64,000 bases of DNA. It comes from Paguma larvata (Eukaryota; Chordata; Mammalia; Carnivora; Viverridae). The position numbers and the translations under genes were made by a program. Below the pieces are notes generated by a model, which searched no databases, was not told where the DNA came from, and saw nothing but the letters and a program-made list of their open reading frames with translations. Where the stretch lies: assembly GCA_030068075.1 (NCBI GenBank), contig CM057827.1:65672500-65736499 (forward strand). The letters are read 5' to 3'. Below, piece by piece: positions 55,076 through 64,000 of this stretch (positions within the stretch are counted from its first letter, which is position 1; each line of letters begins with the position of its first letter).

Positions 55076-55315
55076 TGAGAGCACTTGAGATCTACTCTCT
55101 GTGAATTCCCAGCATATAATAGAGTATTATCTAGAGTCACCATGTTGTGCCTTTGATCTCTGGAACTTACTCCTTCTAAATAACTTTGTACTCTTTGGCC
55201 AACATCTCATTTTCCCCACTTCCCCTTCTCTAATACTCTCTGCTTCTATGAATTTGACTTCTTTAGATTCTACATATCATGCTGTGCAGTATTTTTCTTT
55301 CTGCGTCTGACAAAA
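54890..55315 (-). mobile_element. L1 3' UTR fragment, antisense, inserted in L2
   Basis: 'gtatatttaacatacagaac', the GT run, 'gatgagagcacttgagatct', 'gtcaccatgttgtgcctttg', 'ggccaacatctcattttccc' and 'ttagattctacatatcatgc' follow an old L1 3' UTR in antisense. Sequence 54666-54889 before it is unassigned. Confidence 0.85.
55025..55075. repeat. (GT)n microsatellite
   Basis: About 24 uninterrupted GT units within the antisense L1 3' UTR, where a GT/TG tract commonly occurs in this L1 type. Likely polymorphic. Confidence 0.95.
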
Positions 55316-55319
55316 ATCT

Positions 55320-55475
55320 TACCTTCTCTGAAATTCTCTTTAGGTCGTTGTTAGTTTTGCTGGCCTTGTCTGTTCAGAATGGAAGTTTCAGTGGGAAAGG
55401 GACCTGATGCCCTCAATATCTCACCCCGTGCCTGGCATGTGAGGCTCCGACTATACCTGCTGATTGAATGAATAG
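55320..55475 (+). mobile_element. L2 3' end, right part of the split copy
   Basis: 'gttcagaatggaagtttcag', 'gtgggaaagggacctgatgc', 'accccgtgcctggcatgtga' and 'gctgattgaatgaatag' are the L2 3' end, continuing in order from 54665. Confidence 0.8.
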
Positions 55476-55479
55476 TGCA

Positions 55480-58400
55480 TAATTTTTATAATGGCAAAAC
55501 TTGAAAGTAAATGTGCAAAAGAAAAAAAATCGAAAGTATATTGTGTGTAGGTTAATCCTTATACAGGTGTTAGAGCAGTATAGTTGGAAGCCTCACAGGC
55601 CAGGCATGGGATGGAAAAAGTATTTGACCTTTGTTGCTTGTCGTGTGCATGGTTATTCTAAAGCATTACATAAAGCCAGCTTTGTGTGGTTTGAGTGGCT
55701 AGAGAATCAAAAGGATTAAAGAATATTTTTTTAAATGATAGACTTTAATTTACATAATTCCTACCCACTAGTTTTACATCCATGTATTTTTGGTAACATG
55801 TCCAGCCGTCCAACTGAGTTGAACAGATCATCTACCAATAACCAAGTCGTGAGTGTGATATACCACAACTACATATTAATAATTATGCTGAAGAATGCAA
55901 ACACTATTAAGTAACTAATATTCTATTATCCAGCAATCAATGGTGTGACATCCACCTTTAACCCCCTAAAAAAAAAAAAAAGTACCTTCTAACTTACCAA
56001 CGCTATTCTACCAAACAAAACAGAATATTTACTGTTACAGTATATACTGGGACTTAATGCTTTTCTTGATAGGAATGAAGTTTATGGCCAGTGATCTATG
56101 TGTTCCTTTCCAAATTTCTTAATTTAAGATTTAACATTTCATTAATGTGGACTTAGGAAGAGAAAAAAGAAGTCTAAAGGGTCCAAATCAGAGCCAGTAG
56201 TCAAGATTATTAAAATAACTTTCTACACATTTTTCTTTGCACACATTTAATTTAACTTGAATCTTAGCAATAGCTTCGAAAAGTGAGTACCTCTTAAGAG
56301 ACTTTTAGTTACTTTTAGAACCACTCTCTAGGTTCTTATAGCCACTTTAAAATTAAGATGGCTTGGGGAAAATCTCCTACCGTTCCTGAAAAGAAGCTTT
56401 TTTTTTTTTAAGTAAAAGTCTTTTTTCCTTTTCTTAATTTTATTCTTCAGCTATTTCCTTTAATGTGCTTACTGATATAATGCAGGATAATGTTGCTCAT
56501 AAGTTCTGAACATGTAGTTATGGACTGATAATCTCACAGGTTAGAACATTCGGTCAGGACACTCATTAGATTACCATGTCCTCTATCCTATTCTATAATT
56601 TCTCATATATCCATATGTCTATCTAAACACAAAAGACAGTGGCTGTTCTCTGCGGAGAGATGAAACGGAAATCTCCATTACAATACATTGTCTCCTGTAT
56701 GAATGCTCTACATTTTCAGCTGTCTTCACTGTATTAACTGGTGTCATCTTGTGGAGTTTTAGCCTTGTCTAAACTGCTCTTGCAATGACACTAATAATGA
56801 AAAGATACATCAGGAGGAGCAGTTATTAATATATAGCACTAATTCATAAAACATTGTTTTGTCTAGCACCACTATATTACATCAAAAACTGCCCGATCAT
56901 TTCATTTAATGTCAACATAGCCTATACATGGAGAAATATATTTTGAAAGGGAAGTTAGTTAACTCTTTTTAAAGTCTTATGAAAAGTGGCTTGAAATGAC
57001 TATATATCACCAACCAAGCCATTACATAAATTTGCTTTTGTGAATGAAGATCAATCTGAGAAGCAAAAGTTTAATAATACAAAACGAATATGAATTATTC
57101 AAAAAGCAGCGGGCATTTAATGTTTTCCTTTAATGAAAATGCTGATATTAAAATGGGAAATGTCTTACCAATTTGGAGCTTTTTGCAATTCTATCCTTCC
57201 CACTCGTGCAAGTGTAACAAAATTCTCTGTAATCTGGAAAGAACATTGAAATTGCCATATTGAAATATACCGAACCAATACATGCCTTTGTTGGCTAGAA
57301 TTTTTCTTGTTAATTGTATACTCAAATCTTTTGCAGTCAAGAGATAGAAAGGGAGAATATGTAACCAAATTTCATGTTCTACTGCTGTTATTAATAAAAT
57401 GTTTAAAGTTGTGTTATGGGCCCCAATGAAATGTATAAAATGGTCGTGGCTCTTAAAAAACTAATATTTTTTTTAGTAAGCCTATCACGCACTGGCAAAA
57501 CCACAGAGGAACTATGTAAGGAAGCACTCCAGTTTTTGGCATCAGAATTTCTTTACATTGTCTCTCGTTTCTCTGTCCCATTATTTCTCATCATTGGCTT
57601 CCCTGGTTTCTCCACCCTTCAGTTCTTTTAATGATCCACATTATATCCCAGCCCCTGCCTGCTCTTGTGGTTTGGCAAAGCAATTTCACTTAGTTATCCT
57701 CACAGATCTCAGCCTCCCCATGTGTCTATGTCGTGACTTTATGAACTCTCCTCATAGGCAAGAGGATAGGTTGTACCCTTTCTTAGGTTTCTCTTCCTTC
57801 TCATAGTCTCTCCTCACCCCAAGCCATGTCAGTGGTTCCTCAACTTGGTCCTAAATGGTCTTTTTTGGGATGATAGAGAGGAACACACAAAAGCATGTAG
57901 CTCTCAGGTGGTAGACCCCTCTGTGGTGGGTCGTGATTAAAGTAGAGGGCTGTCTCGGGGCATTGTTTGAGTACATCATGGGCACTTGATTAGAGGCTGA
58001 GAAATTTTTGGTAACTCAGATACATACTTTGCTAATAGAGAAGAAACGTGCTACAACTACCTACAAATGTCATATGATTCAAATGGAAAAAAGTTTTGCA
58101 GAGTAAAAGGGCTAACATAAAATGCTACTTATGATATATTTTAGACTAAATGTCTATTTTCAGTCTAGAGCAAAGAATTGACATCTATCTCACGTTGTAT
58201 CTGAGTAGAAAGACTCAAGCAAACATTGCTTGAGAAACCATGAGCATAGATCATTTTGTATTTCTAATTCTTACCATAGACCTGGCATATATTGGTACCT
58301 ACTAAGTTAATAAGTGGTGCATAAAAATAAATGAATGAAGCAAGGTTGGAATCTAAGAAGAAAACCATAATTTCCACAAATAAGGCCACTGAAGATAATG

Positions 58401-58740
58401 TTTTCCAAATAAACAATAAAGAAATTGCATAAGAGATAATTAGATAATAAAGCAAGAAGAAAATAACATGATCTGTGTAGGTAGAAATAAAGGCAGTCAC
58501 AGTTTTAAAATCAAGGAGTCAAGATACAGAACTGGCTATAAAAATGGGTGTGGCCTACTGTCCTTACTAATCCTGTGAGCAGATTAACTTTTATTTACCC
58601 TGTGCACTCTGAAAGGGTGAAGTCTGAAGAGGTAGATTCAGTAAGGGTAAGGAATCTGTGAATCCCTAAAAGAGTGGAAGAAATCAAAGTGTAAGATGAA
58701 TCTTGATTGCTCTAAGAGTGTATCGCTCAGAAGTATACTT
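55480..58740. other. Unassigned DNA
   Basis: About 3.3 kb with no gene recognised. Weak traces: an L2/MIR-type 3' end near 58275-58335 ('acctggcatatattggtacc'), and a pyrimidine-rich stretch at 57540-57830. A 13-base A run is at 55969-55981 and a T run at 56399-56410. Confidence 0.5.
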
Positions 58741-58743
58741 TAA

Positions 58744-59180
58744 GGGTCTCCTGGGTGGCTCAGTCTGTTAAGCATCCGACTCTTGATTTCGGATCAGACC
58801 ATGATCTCATGGTCGTGACATAGAGCCTCGCGTCTGGCTCCATGTTAAGTATGGAGCTTACTTGGGATTCTCCCTCTCTCTCTTTCTCTCTCTTTCTCTC
58901 TGCCGCTCCTCTCTCTGTCTCCCTCTCTGTCTCCCTCTCTGTCTCCCTCTCTGTCTCCCTCCCTCTCTGTCTCCCTCCCTCTCTGTCTCCCTCCCTCTCT
59001 GTCTCCCTCCCTCTCTGTCTCCCTCCCTCTCTGTCTCCCTCTCTCTCTGTCTCCCTCTCTCCCTGTCTCCCTCTCTCCCTGTCTCCCTCTCTCCCTGTCT
59101 CCCTCTCTCCCTGTCTCCCTCTCTCCCTTTCTCTCTCTCTCTCTCTTTCTTCCTCTTTCAAAATAAATAAACATAAAAAA
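58744..59180 (+). mobile_element. Older CAN/SINEC SINE with expanded CT tract
   Basis: The head 'gggtctcctgggtggctcag', the body 'gactcttgatttcggatcag' and 'ggctccatgttaagtatgga' are of the older pan-carnivore type. The CT tract, normally about 20-40 bases, is about 270 bases here. The tail is 'aaaataaataaacataaaaa'. Confidence 0.93.
58880..59150. repeat. Pyrimidine-rich minisatellite within the SINE
   Basis: It starts with TCTC/TTTC text, then 12-base units TCTCTGTCTCCC (about four), then 16-base units TCTCTGTCTCCCTCCC (about five or six), then 16-base units TCTCTCCCTGTCTCCC (about five), then TCTC again. The successive unit types show stepwise expansion. Open frames of 102-133 codons on both strands are products of the repeat. 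Confidence 0.95.
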
Positions 59181-59184
59181 ATCT

Positions 59185-60280
59185 ACTATAAAATATAATC
59201 CCTTTGAAAGAAATAACAATTATACTATCAAAAGCTATAGCTTATAAAAAATTTTTATTTCAAAGAATATGTCTAAGTAACTAAAAAAATTGTAACTTTA
59301 TCAGTCTGATAAGTTCTGTGTCAGGACTGATTCGTTTGCTATTTATTGTATTAGCTCATTTGCTATTCATTGCTATTTGTACTTTTATCATCATAACTTA
59401 GCATTAATTACCACAGCATTAAAATAAAATGCCATTGTAATTCTATATTCAGGCCATGAATGTCTCAAAGTGACATCCATGCTCAGCAATTTATCTACCA
59501 AAGAGAAGTCCATTTATACTTTAAAGGCCTTTCCTATAAATTAATGTCTGATTATTTTTGCTATCTGATTAACAGAGATATTCAAGTATTTTATACTTTT
59601 AAAAATGACTTAATCTGCCATTCTATCATCAATGAGAACAAAAATTTCATGATTATTTGAATTTTGATGCTACAAGTAAGGAGAGAAAATTGTTTTTGGG
59701 GAGAAATATCTTTTCTCCCTGGAATACATTTAGTTAATTTATACTTGGTTAGAGAATAGAATTATCTTCTCTAGCAATATTTGGATATGACTTAGAGTTG
59801 CTTTTGAGATTAAATCCTACTGTATATAATTCATCTCCATTTTATGGTTACCAATTTAAAAGCATAAAATTCAATATACTCCCTATTCCTCCTAATCCAT
59901 TCTTTATTTTGGCCTCTGTTTTCTGTGCAAATGTGATTAGTCAACAAATTGCTTAGCTTTTGCCTGACTCTAAATTCAATAACCTAGCTCAAGTATCTGA
60001 TTTTGGGGTCTATTTCACAATAAGACTTGCTTATTGAGGCTCCCATTTTGTGAGTAATTCCTGGGCTGTTCTATAAGCTCTGGACTGGGGAAACCAAAGA
60101 GAACTGTGTCACTGATAAACATCAGCTGGGCCAAGGACCCAGATCCAAGAGAATTTGACTAGCACACTCTTCATACTGATCGCCACCCAATATCTAAAAG
60201 TGCTCTGTTATGTAAAGATGAACTGCCTCTCATTTTTCTGTTAGTAATTCACAAGCTGAGGAGTATGAAAGAATCACTTC
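59185..60280. other. Unassigned DNA
   Basis: About 1.1 kb, AT-rich, nothing recognised. Confidence 0.55.
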
Positions 60281-60284
60281 TTTC

Positions 60285-60390
60285 TTCTACTGCCGGAACT
60301 TCTAATCCACTGGTCTGTGGGTAAAGTCCAGGAGATGCATTTCTGCTGCTGAGTCCTATAACACCAATGCAGGTGATTAATACTCAATAC
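60285..60390 (+). mobile_element. MER5-type fragment
   Basis: 'aacttctaatccactggtct', 'aagtccaggagatgcatttc' and 'caatgcaggtgattaat' follow the middle of a MER5A/B element ('agagattctgattcagtaggtctgg', 'aggtgattctgatgc'). Confidence 0.5.
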
Positions 60391-60394
60391 ATTA

Positions 60395-61070
60395 AGGAAT
60401 ATTCTAAAACTGTAGAAAATTAAGAGGTTTTTTACTGGAATGAATCCATTTTATGAAGATGTGCAAGTGAATCATAATTTGTTCGGTTCCTTGCAAGACT
60501 AAACTAACAGTTTGGTCCTATTGCTCAAGTTTCACCACAAGCTAATGGAAGAGTGGCAAAAAGGCACAAGAGAGTTCAGAAGAATTCTCACAAAAGACTT
60601 GTCCCTTCTCCCTCTACTGAGTTACTTGGGCCACCAAGTAAACTAGTGAAAACTAGTTTTAAACTCTAGGAATGGACCAAGACTCCAGAAGTGACTCTTA
60701 TGTGTGACTCTAAATTTCTCCAAGTAATTTTGAGGAAATTAAATATGCTTAAAACTTTTAAGTATCGGTGATATTAATTGACAAATATTACAGCACTCTG
60801 TAGAACGTAGTGTGAAGACTTACACCAAGTGTGTGTGAACGCACGCGTCAGTCCTGCCACCTCAGTTTTAAGATGTGTTACCTGCTATGATTTACAGGTA
60901 CAAGGACCTAAAAAGAAGACATCACCACTTCACACTATGAAATAGTCCAATTACACCCTGATACCTGTATTAGTAATTGACAATTGCAGAGACTTAGAGA
61001 TGAGTCAACAGTTCTACATTGTTAATTGATTTATGTGTGAATAGGCTAATAGAATCCTGATTATGTTTGA
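60395..61070. other. Unassigned DNA
   Basis: Nothing recognised. A few CpG sites cluster at 60838-60848. Confidence 0.55.
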
Positions 61071-61090
61071 AGATTTCTAGTGAGGTTGAC

Positions 61091-61162
61091 TCTCTGCCCC
61101 TCCTCTGCTTGTGCTCTCTCTCTTTCTCAAAAAGAAACATCAAAAAATAAAAATAAAAAAAA
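61091..61162 (+). mobile_element. 5'-truncated CAN/SINEC SINE (3' end only)
   Basis: Only the tail is present: 'tctctgcccctcctctgctt', 'gtgctctctctctttctc', then 'aaaaagaaacatcaaaaaat'. Flanks ttctagtgaggttgac (61075-61090) and ttctaatgagatttaac (61163-61179) look like a diverged target-site duplication, so it seems to have inserted already truncated. Confidence 0.8.
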
Positions 61163-61179
61163 TTCTAATGAGATTTAAC

Positions 61180-62340
61180 TTGAATATTTACTGTTTATGA
61201 CCTAAAATATTTTAAAGTAAGCTTGAAAATCTACAGCTACTACTCTACTTTTCCTAAAACATAAACCGTATTTAGCTATAGGTGAAATGTGTCTCCTTGA
61301 AGAAGTTAAAATAAAATTCTTATAGTCTGGATAAGTAAAATGAGTAAACATGATGAGAAGTAAGAAAATCAGTTTAGTAGGCACATAATTATTCATTTAA
61401 TTTCTGGAGGAAGAAAAGCAACTGGCAATTTCTCCTTTTAAGAACTGGATAGATGTGGGCAGAAATTAAGGAGTCAAATGGTAAATTCTAAAGCATTTTC
61501 CCCAAATAAACTACATATTTGAATGCATATGTGTGTGTATGTGTGGCTATATACACATATAGGTATATGGATATTATATATATATATATATATATGGTGT
61601 TATTGATCGTTTTTATCTGCATATGAGCCTATATAGATATATAGATATATAAATATAATAGTCTTGTTGATCATTTTATAGATCTTATAATCTTATAGGG
61701 ACAATTAAAAGTTTCTTAAAATCTTGAGCCAAATTGGCCCCAAATACCGACCAAGACATAAAGATAATTCACTCAAATTATTTTGGAATAAATAGTACTA
61801 GATATTTTAAAAGCAGTGTTAGGAACAAGGTAATATTATGATAGGTTTTTCTCTCCTTTTTATGAAAAGATTTGACTTCCTGAAGCCCACTAAGCAGAAA
61901 GGAGAAATAAAAGAATCAATTACTGCCAAACTGTTCTTTAAAAAAAATCTTTAAAAAACTAATTTTTCCTTTGTGGAATAATCATCGAATTCAAAAGAAC
62001 TAAACAATGAAACTGGCAGTATAAAGTATAATAATGTTGTTAGTAGCTGAATTTTTTAAATACCTACTTATTTAGTGTTTATTTCCATTAACAAGATTCA
62101 TTACTTGGATGGCAAAGTAAAAAATATTTGAACATATTAAACTTCATTTCTTTAAATTTAGATTTCAATCTGAAGTGTGATGTTTAACTTTATAAATGCC
62201 TGGGTTAGATTTATATGATTGGTGTCTCTGGCCATCATTCTACTGTACCTTTTTAGGTAATATAATAAATCATAATTACTCAGAAATTTCATGTATACAG
62301 TACTGTTTTATATTTATCAGGCTGTACATTTTCTTTTCCA
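61180..62340. other. Unassigned DNA with TA-rich simple repeats
   Basis: Very AT-rich. A TG/TA simple-repeat cluster lies at 61532-61650, with about eleven TA units at 61575-61595. No gene recognised. Confidence 0.55.
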
Positions 62341-62344
62341 CATG

Positions 62345-62400
62345 GACACACTTAATTCATTCTGCACATGATAGCACTGAGTAAATATTTCTTGAATGAA
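62345..62400 (+). mobile_element. Possible L2/MIR 3' end
   Basis: 'ctgcacatgatagcactgag' then 'taaatatttcttgaatgaa' resembles the final bases of L2 ('ctcaataaatatttgttgaatgaa'). Confidence 0.4.
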
Positions 62401-62404
62401 AAAA

Positions 62405-63895
62405 GAAAATGTTTTTATACTTAAAGGAGATTATATAAATGAAACATTCAATAGTAAAAATTTCAAAAATATTTAATGATATATCTATATACATTGTTTG
62501 GCTAAAGATAATTGTAGATACATAGTGTTGTCTGTGGAATTAGGTAGCTGGTCTCTCGATGAGCAGGCATGGGACACTTCTTTTGGGAAATTATTAAAAA
62601 AGAGACAAGCAAAAAATGAGATACAAATAAGGGCTTAGGAGCAAGATAAGCTGAGGTTTGGCCCATTGCAAATAGAATATGACATTCAAATCCTGGTTGC
62701 CAAGTGAAGAAATTTAAATTGGACAAGGAGGCTTTCCTGGCAGAAGCAAAATTAGGATCTAGGGTAAAGCAGGAAATAAAAGCAGTTGAATAATTGGAAA
62801 GCCCATTGGGAAAAAAGGATTTTTTGCCAGTTTGAATGATAAACAGAAAACTAATTCACCCCCTTTGGCTTTTAGAATTGGATGACCCATGACCCGAATT
62901 AAAAAGACTATAGTAGGGGTAAAATTAAATGATGCAGTGGGCAGAATGGGCTGATACTCAACATCGTTCCACCTTCCTTCCAATGTGTTGTGTTTTCCAG
63001 ACTCTGCTGCAGGTAGAGTCTAGATGTCATCTAGGTTAAAAGAATCAGACACACTCATGTGACCTTGGGAGGCAGAAGAAAAGTGAAGTTGTGCTTCCAT
63101 TACTTCTGCTGTTCTGGTGGCAAGCATGGTCATGGTTACATTGGACTTTTCTGTGGCAGCATTGGCCCCCGTGTCATCAACTTCATAGGTGTTAAGAAGT
63201 AAAGTGTCAGACATTGATTTTGGTGCATCTTCTCCTATATGAGAATTTATCATATGGAATTTGAGGGTGTGTCCTCTTGCAAAAATTTCCTTATTCTCAC
63301 AATTTTGACCTCTACTGGTTTGGAGGCTGTAATATCAAGGAAAATCATGCTTCTGCCAGATGGCACACTGGTTTCTAGAGCTGGAAAATGAGTCTGCCAT
63401 AAAGCCATTTGTGGACTCCTTATAACCTTAAAGTAACAGGAGAAAAAAGGTTTCCCTGCTGGATAAAATTAATGTTGCTTTTATACAGACATATAGCTTT
63501 TATTAAGATGTGTCAGGGGCAGTAGCATTTGAATATCTGGAATGGAAGTGATATTCACGGATGTGTCTTTATATTACTATGTCCTCAGGTATAAGTTCAG
63601 GCACAATCCCAGCAATCCATACCAGGCAGGACCACCAATGGCCTGGGCTCTTCAGGAATGAAGGTTTGCTTCAAACTACCCATCATTTAACTTCAAACAG
63701 CTGAGGGCAATGGAACATGGAATTCAGAGTGTGTAAAAGCACACCTTAAATAGCAAACCTGGTCTTAAGACCATGTGGAGAAAAGACAGCAGGAATAGCC
63801 TATCGTACTTTATGTATGTATGTCCATGGAGATATATTTCCTTTCTGCCAGTCAGTTTCCCTCATCTTATGTTGTAAATTGTCCTTGGTAACTTT
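62405..63895. other. Unassigned DNA, possible old repeat or pseudogene
   Basis: About 1.5 kb with no family assigned. The minus strand has open frames at 62502-62726 (74 codons), 62759-62983 (74) and 63020-63253 (77). The last has an unusually protein-like composition and is discussed as a finding. Confidence 0.4.
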
Positions 63896-63899
63896 TTAG

Positions 63900-63970
63900 G
63901 ATACGTAGATGGGAAAGCTAGTGAACCAGAAGAGGAAGGAACATCATCTAGCGAAGGATTCTATGACTAA
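63900..63970 (+). other. Weak candidate for a terminal coding exon
   Basis: A T-rich stretch ending ttttag (63894-63899) could be a splice acceptor. After it the frame stays open to TAA at 63968-63970 and gives an acidic, Ser-rich end (SEPEEEGTSSSEGFYD). The frame is also open a little upstream of the AG, back to 63878. I do not recognise the protein, there is no other exon in the window to support it, and chance is the more likely explanation. Confidence 0.12.
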
Positions 63971-64000
63971 TAGAAGCTTGAAATTCTTAGGGGCAGTTGA

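Noticed and set aside
57830..58010. Possible hAT element starting tcagtggttcctcaacttgg
   Set aside because: The start resembles a MER-type inverted end, but I found no matching inverted end or 8-bp duplication on the right.
58760..59219. Frames of 133, 124, 118 and 102 codons on both strands (Arg/Glu-rich and Ser/Leu/Pro-rich)
   Set aside because: They are translations of the pyrimidine-rich minisatellite in the SINE. A repeat without stops in several frames gives this automatically.
1..64000. CRISPR arrays, operons, prophage or plasmid features
   Set aside because: The repeats are SINE, LINE, LTR and microsatellites of a mammalian genome. There are no spaced direct repeats or dense gene strings.

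Overview
This window looks like vertebrate nuclear DNA from a carnivore, most likely a cat-family (Felidae) genome. The main evidence is about seventeen copies of a tRNA-derived SINE. Its head reads like gcctgggtggctcag, its body like ctgtgctgacagctcagagc, and it ends in a CT-rich tract, AATAAATAAA and poly(A). That is the pattern of the CAN/SINEC family in its felid form. L1 3' ends of carnivore type and the ancient mammalian repeats MIR, L2, MER5A, MLT1 and MLT2 are also present. Nothing resembles a bacterial, phage or plasmid arrangement: there are no operons, ribosome binding sites, rRNA or tRNA genes, or CRISPR arrays.

I find no intact protein-coding gene. Every open frame is short (168 codons at most) and most lie in repeats. 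The window reads as an AT-rich gene desert or part of a very large intron.

Layout. 0-9 kb: an MLT2 (ERVL) LTR, a long antisense L2 (about 3.0-4.5 kb), three SINEs and much unassigned DNA. 9-13 kb: a 5'-inverted L1, a long polypurine tract, two SINEs around an unassigned old repeat, and an old antisense L1. 13-19 kb: mostly unassigned, with a palindromic element at 15.9 kb and a SINE nested in a SINE at 17.7-18.2 kb. 19.3-21.3 kb: an old antisense L1 with an inserted SINE. 21-27 kb: mostly unassigned, one SINE. 27-29 kb: a stack of ancient repeats (MER5A split by an insertion with a G-run, L2, an MLT1-like LTR, an (AATT)n run). 35.0-41.1 kb: a decayed class I (gammaretrovirus-like) endogenous retrovirus on the minus strand. 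Its 3' LTR, polypurine tract, integrase, RNase H, reverse transcriptase, nucleocapsid and capsid remnants can be read, with a primer-binding-site-like sequence at 41.07 kb. 41.5-42.8 kb: three SINEs in the same orientation. 44.4-44.95 kb: an MLT1-like LTR. 51.4-55.5 kb: L2 and MIR fragments, one L2 split by an L1. 58.7-59.2 kb: a SINE whose CT tract has expanded into a minisatellite. 59-64 kb: mostly unassigned.

No genes act together here, and I do not see a new biological system. The points most worth checking are the nested insertions with readable target-site duplications, the twin-primed L1, the ERV structure, the SINE-borne minisatellite, a CTCF-like site near the left end, and two weak coding hints in the last kilobase. 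Repeat boundaries are read by eye and should be taken as good to about 10-30 bases unless a target-site duplication is quoted.
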